DNA of 6,342 nucleotides from contig USNJ01000117.1 in assembly GCA_900556055.1 (NCBI GenBank), positions 1 through 6,342 on the forward strand, in the 5' to 3' direction. Made by a program: the position numbers and the translations under genes. Source of the DNA: an uncultured Ruminococcus sp. GTDB taxonomy: Bacteria > Bacillota > Clostridia > Oscillospirales > Ruminococcaceae. Under the pieces are notes generated by a model. That model ran no database searches. It saw nothing but the letters and a program-made list of their open reading frames with translations, and was not told the DNA's origin. Shown here in pieces: positions 1-6,000 of this stretch. The first letter of the stretch is position 1; every line of letters starts with the position of its first letter.

Positions 1-79
1 GCCCTTTCCAAAGCCAAAGGGCTGGACCCCAACGCTTTTTAGTTTGGGTGCGGATTTGGTGGTGCTGTTCACCTGAATA

Positions 80-116
80 TAAAAAGCAAAAGGAGAACCA
101 CAAAAGCAGTTCTCCT
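80..116 (-). terminator. Rho-independent terminator, minus strand
   Basis: The arms AGGAGAAC (91-98) and GTTCTCCT (109-116) form a perfect 8-bp stem with a 10-nt loop. Read on the minus strand, the stem is followed directly by TTTGCTTTTTA (complement of 80-90), a good U-tract. The plus-strand flank is not T-rich, so it acts on leftward transcription. It lies more than 110 bp beyond the end of the kinase gene, so it may be a backup terminator for that operon or the end of an unrecognised short RNA. Confidence 0.6.
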
Positions 117-179
117 ATCAAACAAAACACTAAAGTCCCCTTTGCGCGGACGCTTGACTATATCACTCCACATAAGTAA

Positions 180-198
180 GGCGACGGCTAGCCGCGCC
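180..198. other. Strong hairpin around the palindrome CGGCTAGCCG
   Basis: GGCG (180-183) pairs with CGCC (195-198) and CGG (185-187) with CCG (192-194), leaving one bulged A (184) and a CTAG tetraloop. The inner ten bases (185-194) are a perfect palindrome and could also be a dimeric protein site. No T-tract follows on either strand, so it is not a simple terminator. Confidence 0.45.
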
Positions 199-206
199 GT
201 ATCGCG

Positions 207-229
207 AAAAACCCGCGGGGGTTCCCCGC
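207..229 (-). terminator. Likely terminator of the kinase operon
   Basis: On the minus strand, immediately after the kinase stop codon (232-230), GCGGGG (229-224) pairs with CCCCGC (220-215) across a three-base loop. GGG (214-212) and five T (211-207) follow. The three G residues between stem and T-run are not ideal. An alternative weaker fold, AACCC (223-219) with GGGTT (214-210), would abut the remaining T residues. Either fold is compatible with termination here, with the hairpin at 91-116 as a second stop. Confidence 0.5.
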
Positions 230-1159
230 TCATAGGTGTTCAAAAAGCTGTCTTATGTATTTCGCTTCTGGGAATGTCTCGGAAAATGCCGATGCACTTC
301 CTGCCGCTACTCCCATCCTCAGCGCATATCCATAATCCCCGCTGCTCTCGGAATATCCCGCAAGAAATCCCGCTACCATCGAATCTCCCGCTCCTACCGA
401 GTTCTTCACCGTTCCCTCAGGCGCTTCAATTATGTGCGTCTTTCCCGTGCTGTCCATCAGCAGCGCTCCGTCTCCCGCCATGGATACAAGTACATTCTTT
501 GCTCCCATGTTCCTCAGCATTCCCCCGTATTCAGTTACCTTCGCTATAAGCTCGTCACGGTCAAATACACACGACAGATCATCACAGAAAAGATCACCAA
601 GCTCTACATGATTCGGCTTTACAAGAAACGGCTTGTGCTCCAGACATTTCAGCAGCAGATCCTTTTCAGCATCAACTACAATGTTGACCCCGCGCCCCGC
701 AAGCTGTGCCATAATGTTGCTGTATATGTCCGACGGAAGGGATTTCGGTATGCTTCCCGCCATTACCAGCGTGTCACCCTCCCTCAGCGATTCAAGACGT
801 GCCGTCAGACGCTCCCTCGCTTCATCGTCAATAACAGGCCCGCCTGCGTTTATCTCAGTCTCACGGACGGTATCGTTCAGCTTGACGTTTACTCTTGAAC
901 ATCCCTCTTTCAGACGGATAAATTCGGATTTGCAGCCGCTTTCCGTTACAAGACGCTCTATCTCTGCGCCCGTAAATCCCGCTGTAAATCCAAGCGCTGT
1001 GTTGTCAACGCCCAGCCTTGACAGTACGTTTGAAACGTTAAGTCCCTTTCCGCCTGCAATAAAACATTCGGAAACAGTTCTGTTCATATGTCCCGGCTTG
1101 AACGAATCAAGCTTCATAACATAGTCGAGAGCGGGGTTAAAGGTAACGGTATATATCAT
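230..1159 (-). CDS. PfkB-family phosphosugar kinase (1-phosphofructokinase / tagatose-6-phosphate kinase type)
   Basis: This is a predicted cytoplasmic kinase of 309 residues that phosphorylates a sugar phosphate with ATP, as FruK (fructose-1-phosphate) and LacC (tagatose-6-phosphate) do; both families are near 310 residues. The N-terminus MIYTVTFNPALDY is characteristic of this branch. AGGKGLN (35-41) is the glycine-rich sugar-binding signature, SRVNVKL (88-94) and TEINAGGP (101-108) fit the family, and VGAGDS (255-260) holds the catalytic base Asp259 and the anion hole. No residue looks missing. The start chosen is the ATG at 1159: it restores the family N-terminus and has AAGAAAGGA nine bases upstream. 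An upstream in-frame ATG at 1216 overlaps the Nudix stop (ATGA) but would add a proline-rich 19-residue tail. No PTS transporter or fructose/galactose genes lie nearby, so the exact substrate is open. It is probably cotranscribed with the upstream Nudix gene. Confidence 0.9.
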   Translation of the reverse strand: MIYTVTFNPALDYVMKLDSFKPGHMNRTVSECFIAGGKGLNVSNVLSRLGVDNTALGFTAGFTGAEIERLVTESGCKSEFIRLKEGCSRVNVKLNDTVRETEINAGGPVIDDEARERLTARLESLREGDTLVMAGSIPKSLPSDIYSNIMAQLAGRGVNIVVDAEKDLLLKCLEHKPFLVKPNHVELGDLFCDDLSCVFDRDELIAKVTEYGGMLRNMGAKNVLVSMAGDGALLMDSTGKTHIIEAPEGTVKNSVGAGDSMVAGFLAGYSESSGDYGYALRMGVAAGSASAFSETFPEAKYIRQLFEHL

Positions 1160-1168
1160 TTTCAACAT

Positions 1169-1177
1169 TCCTTTCTT
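1169..1177 (-). promoter_or_regulatory. Ribosome binding site that fixes the kinase start
   Basis: The minus-strand sequence AAGAAAGGA (1177-1169) stands nine bases before the ATG at 1159-1157. It touches another in-frame ATG at 1168-1166, which is too close to use. The earlier ATGs at 1216 and 1204 have no purine-rich sequence before them; their surroundings are instead rich in CCTCCT. Confidence 0.7.
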
Positions 1178-1212
1178 GCGATACATATTGAGAGGAGGAG
1201 TCATAGGAGGTA

Positions 1213-1620
1213 TCATTCCCTGATAGCAAGCTTTGCCTTGTTTACTATCGTTTTGTCGTTCTCATAGGTCAGTACGCTTGTCGCATAGCCTATATCCACC
1301 CATTTGATCTGTGCGATCTCCTCCTCCTGGGGGACATATTCAAAATTTTTCGCCTTTGCGAGAAAATATACAACGACCTTCTGCGTATCCTTTCTCGGGA
1401 AATATGTTACCGTTTCCCTGAATGTCGAGTCGATGATGACGTCTATCCCTGTTTCCTCTTTTATCTCACGAAGAGCAGTCTCTTCCTCAGTCTCGCCGGC
1501 TTCGACGTGACCCTTGGGAAACGACCAGTGACCGCTGTTTACGTGCTTTATCAGCAGGATCTCGAGATTTCCGTGATGCCGGCGGTACACTATCGCACCG
1601 CATGACTTTTCAAAAACCAT
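1213..1620 (-). CDS. Nudix hydrolase, Ap4A-hydrolase-like (asymmetric dinucleoside tetraphosphatase)
   Basis: A 135-residue cytoplasmic Nudix protein. Residues 37-59 match the Nudix box GX5EX7REUXEEXGU exactly, including the catalytic/metal-binding Glu52, Glu55 and Glu56. The opening CGAIVYR, the HWSFPKGH leading into the box, and the late LTYEN (117-121) match the bis(5'-nucleosyl)-tetraphosphatase branch, which splits Ap4A into ATP and AMP. Length is usual for that family. Substrate choice in Nudix enzymes is hard to read from sequence, so general nucleotide-diphosphate housekeeping is the safe statement. The start at 1620 is chosen because AAAGGA lies about 12 bases upstream; an in-frame GTG at 1656 has no such signal. 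It is first in a two-gene unit, with the PfkB kinase ATG 53 bases beyond its stop. Confidence 0.92.
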   Translation of the reverse strand: MVFEKSCGAIVYRRHHGNLEILLIKHVNSGHWSFPKGHVEAGETEEETALREIKEETGIDVIIDSTFRETVTYFPRKDTQKVVVYFLAKAKNFEYVPQEEEIAQIKWVDIGYATSVLTYENDKTIVNKAKLAIRE

Positions 1621-1632
1621 AAGCCGCAGTTT

Positions 1633-1638
1633 TCCTTT
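1633..1638 (-). promoter_or_regulatory. Ribosome binding site of the Nudix gene
   Basis: AAAGGA on the minus strand (1638-1633) lies 12 bases before the ATG at 1620-1618. The spacing is slightly long, but this is the only Shine-Dalgarno-like sequence near, and it excludes the in-frame GTG at 1656-1654 that lies upstream of it. Confidence 0.55.
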
Positions 1639-1682
1639 CTTTCCCGTTCGCAGCACGACGGGTGATGATGATACTTAATGTA

Positions 1683-1711
1683 ATTATACCACAAAACTTC
1701 CCGCTTGTCTT
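1683..1711 (-). promoter_or_regulatory. Sigma-A promoter of the Nudix-kinase operon, extended -10
   Basis: Minus strand: -35 AAGACA (1711-1706, four of six consensus bases), a 17-base spacer, then -10 TATAAT (1688-1683) preceded by TGG, which makes it an extended -10 (TGnTATAAT). Transcription should start near 1676, giving a leader of about 55 bases. The extended -10 would compensate for the weak -35. Confidence 0.75.
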
Positions 1712-1834
1712 TGTTTTTTTTGAAAATTAATTATTTCAGTTAATTTGCATAGTTTTGCATATCTGATTTTTCTGTTTCTATCAAAATATTTTTCTTTTGT
1801 GATATGAATATCGAAGATGTTTCCCGCAAATTAC
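1712..1834. other. AT-rich intergenic spacer, no gene seen
   Basis: This lies between the Nudix promoter and the terminator of the membrane-protein gene. It is strongly AT-rich, with long T runs and no open frame with a ribosome binding site. The AT-rich stretch directly upstream of the -35 (1712-1745) could serve as an UP element for the Nudix promoter. Confidence 0.5.
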
Positions 1835-1879
1835 AAAAAAACGGAGCAAAGCCAAGCCGCAGCTTATGCATTGCTCCGT
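1835..1879 (-). terminator. Rho-independent terminator of the membrane-protein gene
   Basis: ACGGAGCAA (1841-1849) and TTGCTCCGT (1871-1879) form a perfect 9-bp stem. The loop itself can fold further (AAGC 1854-1857 with GCTT 1862-1865). On the minus strand the stem runs directly into seven T (the complement of 1835-1840 plus the final T of the stem). It starts 31 bases after the stop codon at 1911-1913, as expected for the terminator of this single-gene unit. Confidence 0.85.
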
Positions 1880-1910
1880 AAGAAAGCGTGTTTTTGGGCG
1901 ATATCGTGCC

Positions 1911-2642
1911 TCAGAAGCTGAATTCCCAGTCGCCTATCTCAAAGCCGTATCTGTCACCGTCGATGTAAAGCTCGTTGTCGGCAGACCATTCGCATTTGAG
2001 CGAAATGTCCTGATTTAAGTGCTTGTTGACCTGCTTTACCATATCCGAATAGCCGGTAGCCTTCAGCTTAATAAATCCGCCGATGTCCTTGTCAAGCGTG
2101 TTCGGCTCGACATAAACGACTATTTTTCCGTTTGCCTTGTTCTGCACATCCACCATTACATAGCGGTATTCGCCGTTCGGGGACGGCTGCGTTTCAAGCA
2201 CTGTATCTATCGTTCTTGCGGTAAATACATTGACGATAAGGAAGAACGCAACTCCGCCGATTATGTACATCAGCAGGAAAATAGTTCCGAATATCGTCTT
2301 TGCCGTATCGCCCATGCCGCAGGCAAAGAACGCAAACAGGCTGACTATCGCCGCAGGAATGAGCAGCGGCCAGTTTCCCCAGTCGAGAAGCACGGCGGGG
2401 AACAGCAGGAAAACGTTGAACATCGCAGCTATCGACGTTACAAAGGATTTTCTCGTGTAAAAGTACAGCAGACCGAAAACTATCGAAACGAGCGAGTAAA
2501 CTATCGCAAATGTAACTTCGTTCTCATATTCCATCTCGTAGAAAAGCGCCGCATAATCTATTGCGATTATCATTGCGGTGTAAATAAGTCCCAGCAGGCT
2601 GACACCGACCTTGAACCATTTGTTTTTGAATATCTCAGGCAT
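1911..2642 (-). CDS. Five-helix membrane protein with an extracytoplasmic C-terminal domain, function unknown
   Basis: 243 residues. Hydrophobic segments fall at about 12-34, 43-62, 67-87, 91-109 and 115-140. The positive-inside rule (Lys-rich N-terminus; TRK at 63-65; Lys115) puts the N-terminus inside and the last hundred residues outside. That C-terminal domain opens with SPNGEYRYVMVDV (154-166) and then GKIVVYVEPN (172-181), a pattern seen in small Firmicute domains of unknown function (DUF5412-like) that often begin SPDGKY. The resemblance is by eye only. It ends in a Trp- and acid-rich stretch (CEWSADNELYIDGD, 217-230). The start at 2642 has AAAAAAGGA eleven bases upstream. The gene stands alone, with its own promoter and terminator, divergent from the EAL-domain gene. 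I assign no function. Confidence 0.8.
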   Translation of the reverse strand: MPEIFKNKWFKVGVSLLGLIYTAMIIAIDYAALFYEMEYENEVTFAIVYSLVSIVFGLLYFYTRKSFVTSIAAMFNVFLLFPAVLLDWGNWPLLIPAAIVSLFAFFACGMGDTAKTIFGTIFLLMYIIGGVAFFLIVNVFTARTIDTVLETQPSPNGEYRYVMVDVQNKANGKIVVYVEPNTLDKDIGGFIKLKATGYSDMVKQVNKHLNQDISLKCEWSADNELYIDGDRYGFEIGDWEFSF

Positions 2643-2674
2643 ATTTTAACCCGTCCTTTTTTGTCATTTTTACT

Positions 2675-2703
2675 ATTATAATACAACTTCGGTCAAAAAT
2701 CAA
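2675..2703 (-). promoter_or_regulatory. Sigma-A promoter of the membrane-protein gene
   Basis: Minus strand: -35 TTGATT (2703-2698), a 17-base spacer, and a perfect -10 TATAAT (2680-2675). The start would be near 2668, leaving a short leader of about 25 bases that carries AAAAAAGGA. Confidence 0.8.
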
Positions 2704-2871
2704 CACCAAACAGGTGACATCTTGGTAACAAATTAATTTTTGGCATCGGGATCATAATACAGAATATGCAAAAATTATACATTATCAGATGTTTTTCTCT
2801 CTTTCAATCTATCGTAATGCATAGTTTTCTGTCCTTCATGTGTTCAGTTTGAACGAAAATACAAAAAATAC
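2704..2871. other. Divergent intergenic region between two promoters
   Basis: The gap between the divergent genes (2643-3001) holds a promoter on each side. This middle part is AT-rich and has no gene. On the minus strand it contains a direct repeat TGTTACC (2730-2724) / TGTCACC (2719-2713) spaced one helical turn apart, ten bases upstream of the membrane-gene -35, which could be an activator site. Confidence 0.4.
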
Positions 2872-2900
2872 TTGACGTTTCGGTGCTGATATTGTATAAT
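2872..2900 (+). promoter_or_regulatory. Strong sigma-A promoter of the EAL/beta-helix gene
   Basis: -35 TTGACG (2872-2877), 17-base spacer, -10 TATAAT (2895-2900). This is one base from consensus overall, so the promoter should be strong unless repressed. The transcript would start near 2907 and have a leader of about 95 bases. Confidence 0.88.
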
Positions 2901-2944
2901 AATACCATAAGAAATGTGCATCTTTGCATCATAATCAGAAAATT

Positions 2945-2977
2945 CGGGTAATCGCTGTCTGACATAATTTTTACCCG
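2945..2977 (+). promoter_or_regulatory. Leader hairpin before the EAL gene
   Basis: In the 5' leader, CGGGTAA (2945-2951) is exactly complementary to TTACCCG (2971-2977) across a 19-base loop. It ends about ten bases before the weak ribosome binding site AAAGGG (2985-2990), which lies 11 bases from the ATG. As DNA it could instead be an operator downstream of the promoter. It does not match the c-di-GMP-I riboswitch consensus as I remember it. Confidence 0.4.
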
Positions 2978-3001
2978 TCTATATAAAGGGCGTTACGGTT
3001 T

Positions 3002-6000
3002 ATGATTGATCTGTTCGGTGTAAAACTAAAAACAACACCGCTGAAAATTCTTGCTGCGGTGATAATATTATCGGCTGTCTGTTTCGGAGCTGCCGCATTT
3101 CTGCTTGACGGCACCGCAAGGATAGTTTCGGCTTCGGCGTGCCTTGCGTCCGCCATCGCATTCGTGCTGCTTATTGTGCAGACAAAGCTTATAAAGCAGA
3201 ACATGGCTTACTGCGACGGCCTTTCAGCCAGCTGCCCCGAAACACTGCACATCGTATATAATGTAAATACGCAGTCGTCGATAATACCCGAGGAGCTTTT
3301 TGAGCTTTCGGGTATGGACAAGAGCAGCTACAAGACCTCTGACGGCTATGTTTATGCGGGCAGAGGGGAGTATCTCCGTGTTATAGCGCAGCTCACCGAA
3401 AAGCCCGAGGGCGACTCGGAAAATATCTACCAGGCTCCCGGAAGCGATGACAAGTGGTACAAGGTCATAAGCTTCGACGCAGGTTCCTGCCGCTACACTC
3501 TCGCAAACAACGCAAGTGACATCGTTCTCGCAAGGGGACTTATCAGAAGCCTCAGAGATTATGATTCCGTCACAAGCCTTCTCGGATATGAAGCATTCAC
3601 CGAATCCCTGAAGGATATGCTCGCAAAGGGACAGAACTGCTGCGTGGTGCAGTTCCACATAAACGGACTCGAAAAGATAACCTCGGCTGTAAGCTATGCG
3701 GCTGCGGAAAAAGTCCTGATAAAGATAGCGTCGGCACTCAAAGCGTTCCTTACGGGCGATTCGATCGCAGGAAGAAGAAACACTAACGAATTTATCATGG
3801 CAATAAACGGAGTCAGCCACGACTCCCTCAAAAATATGATCGCAGAGGTGTTCTCGGGCGTAAACAAGGCGGCTTTACAGTGCGCAGAGGAGCTGAAGCT
3901 CCCTGTTGCCGTGTTCTGCGGCTACTGCCTGTGTCCGGAACAGGTGTCTGTGCTTGATGATATACTGTCGGCTGCCGACTTTGCCGCATTTGAAGCGGAA
4001 AGCGCAGGCTCTGCTATCCCGCAGAAGTTCAATCAGGTATCCTTCGGGAAAAGACGTGAGGATTATCACCGCATTCAGGTGTTCGATGACCTTATCTCCG
4101 GCAACGAGATCGACTACTGGTTCCAGCCTATCGTTGATGCGAGAACAGGCGAGATCCACGGCTATGAGTCGCTCATGCGCCCCCGTGCGGTGTCGGGCAT
4201 CAAGTTCACTCCGGGCGATGTGCTGTCGCTCGCCAAGGAGCAGAATATGCTCGATGAGATCGAACGCCTTACATTCTTCAACACTATTGCAAAGGTATAT
4301 GAAAATCAGGATCTTTTCAAGGACAGAAAGGTGTTCCTGAACTCTATCCCCAGCTGCTCGCTGACGGAAAATGACTATAAGTATCTGCTGGAAAACTATG
4401 AGCCGCTGTTCGGCTATCTCGTTGTTGAGATCACAGAGAGCAGCGAAATGTCGCTCAAAACCATCGAAATGCTCCGTCAGAGATTCGTGAGCCATAAGTC
4501 ACTGCTTGCGCTCGATGACTACGGAACGGGCTATTCAAATGAATCCAACCTGCTGAAATCCCAGCCGAATTACATCAAGATCGACCGTTCGCTGCTGACA
4601 GGCATCAACTCAAATGCTCAGAAGCAGCATCTCGTGTCGAATATGATAAGCTTTGCCTCCAAGCATGATATACGCATAATCGCAGAGGGCATCGAAACGG
4701 CTGAGGAGCTTGAAACTGTAATAAACCTCGGCGCAGACCTTATACAGGGCTTTTTCACCTGCCGCCCGCAGTCTGTTATCCTGAGAGATATCCCCGCTGA
4801 GATACGTGAGCTTATTGTAGAGATAAATCTCAGAAGGACAAGAAAGGAACGCAGGATATTTGAAGCAAACGGCACTGAGATCGTCGATATCGCATCGGCG
4901 GCGCTCCAGGGCTATACGGATATTGTCGTAGCAGGAAGCAGAGTCACTGTCACAAACAAAAATCATCGTGCTATCCCGATCAATTTCGTGTTCCCAAAGG
5001 GCTCGGAAAGCACGCTTACTCTTGATAATATCACTGTTGAAAGCATGGACAGACCTGCGATAATCCTCGAAGAGGGCGCAAACGTCAAGATCGAACTGAA
5101 GGGTACAAATACGATCACGGGCGCAGGAGTGCGTGTTCCTGCGGGTTCAAGAGTCGTATTCACGGGCGACGGCGATCTCTCTGTTACATGTGATTCGCAC
5201 GGCGCATGCATAGGCGGCGGAAAATCCGAGGACTTCGGCGAGATAGTATTCAATTCTTCGGGTACGGTCACCGCAGCCGCAAATGACGATATTTCGATAG
5301 CGATAGGCGGCGGCATCGCCAAGGAATCGCTGATAAAGATGGTCCAGGGCAGGACCGTTATCAGAACAACAGGCGAAAAGACGATAGGCATGGGCTTCAT
5401 AAGCGGAAATGGTGAGATAAGCCTTGTAAAGGGCGTACTTGATATCGAATCCAGCGGCGCTGAGGCAGTCGGTCTGGGAACATTCAAGGGCGATATCAGG
5501 CTCAGCACCTGCGCAGATGTCAGCACCGTTTGCTCGGGAGATACCTGTGCATGCATCGGCGGACTTGCCGACAGCAAGGGCACTATCGAGATCAACGAGG
5601 GACATATATTCACAAAGGCAAACGCAAAGAACGCTGTCGGCATCGGCGGCATAGGTTCAGAAATAAATACAGTCGTTCATTCGGGCAGCGTGACCGTCAG
5701 GGCTGAGGGCGGAAATATCTGCGGCATAGGCGACAGGAGCGAAAAGGGTTCTGTTACTATCGAAAGCGGAAAACTCGAACTCAATATCCTTTCCGGCAAC
5801 TGCGTCACACTCGGCGCACCGACAGAAAAAACAGTCGTCTTCGGAGGAAATATCACGGGAAATACTGTCGAGGATATCAAGGCTGTCAACACCTTCGGCG
5901 AACCGCTTGCTATGCATAAATTCGACAGCGTAGGCGAATTCATCAGGGAAGTCAGAAGCGGCGGAGGCACTTACCGCTATGTTGCGGAAAGCGGCGGAAA

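Larger units (their letters stand above)
1..229. other. Gene-free, hairpin-rich intergenic block, possibly a repeated intergenic element
   Basis: I see no credible gene here. The block contains an inverted repeat near the left edge (CCCTTT / AAAGGG, about 2-20), a terminator-like hairpin at 91-116, a strong hairpin at 180-198 around the perfect palindrome CGGCTAGCCG (185-194; outer arms GGCG/CGCC with one bulged A), and another hairpin at 215-229. All plus-strand frames that cross it from the left edge hit stops (for example at about 40-42 and 73-75). Such dense structure after a gene end could be a multi-copy intergenic element, stacked transcription terminators, or the remains of a structured RNA. 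I cannot test copy number from one window. Confidence 0.4.

Noticed and set aside
1..177. Plus-strand frame open from the left edge to a stop near 175
   Set aside because: It would run through the hairpin-rich block, has no recognisable domain, and its composition (Trp/Cys cluster then Lys/Ser) looks non-coding.
236..898. Long plus-strand open frame opposite the kinase gene
   Set aside because: It encodes a basic, low-complexity sequence with no recognisable domain, no ribosome binding site, and lies wholly antisense to a clear PfkB kinase. The frames at 142-549 and 633-1124 are shadows of the same gene.
1196..1216. Plus-strand GGAGG-type sequences as ribosome binding sites for a rightward gene
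   Set aside because: No plausible start codon and open frame follows them on the plus strand; the region is the spacer between two leftward genes.
2019..2681. Plus-strand open frame antisense to the membrane-protein gene
   Set aside because: The translation is charged and lacks any family pattern, whereas the minus strand gives a well-formed membrane protein with promoter, ribosome binding site and terminator.
1746..2828. Shared 11-mer TGCATAGTTTT at 1746-1756 and 2818-2828
   Set aside because: An exact 11-base match in a window of this size is expected by chance several times, particularly in AT-rich spacers, and the flanks do not match.
2907..3001. c-di-GMP riboswitch in the leader of the EAL gene
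   Set aside because: The leader lacks the conserved core of the c-di-GMP-I aptamer as I know it (for example the GGGCAAACC and GGGACGCAAAGCC segments) and has only one clear stem; nothing supports a c-di-GMP-II aptamer either.
4963..5652. Minus-strand open frame rich in Pro, Ser and Ala, opposite the beta-helix
   Set aside because: It is the complement of the glycine/isoleucine-rich repeat coding sequence. It has no start signal or promoter, and its composition is explained by the sense strand.
5204..5836. CRISPR array or recent tandem DNA repeat
   Set aside because: The 84-base period exists only at protein level; the DNA copies are diverged and lie in a continuous reading frame.
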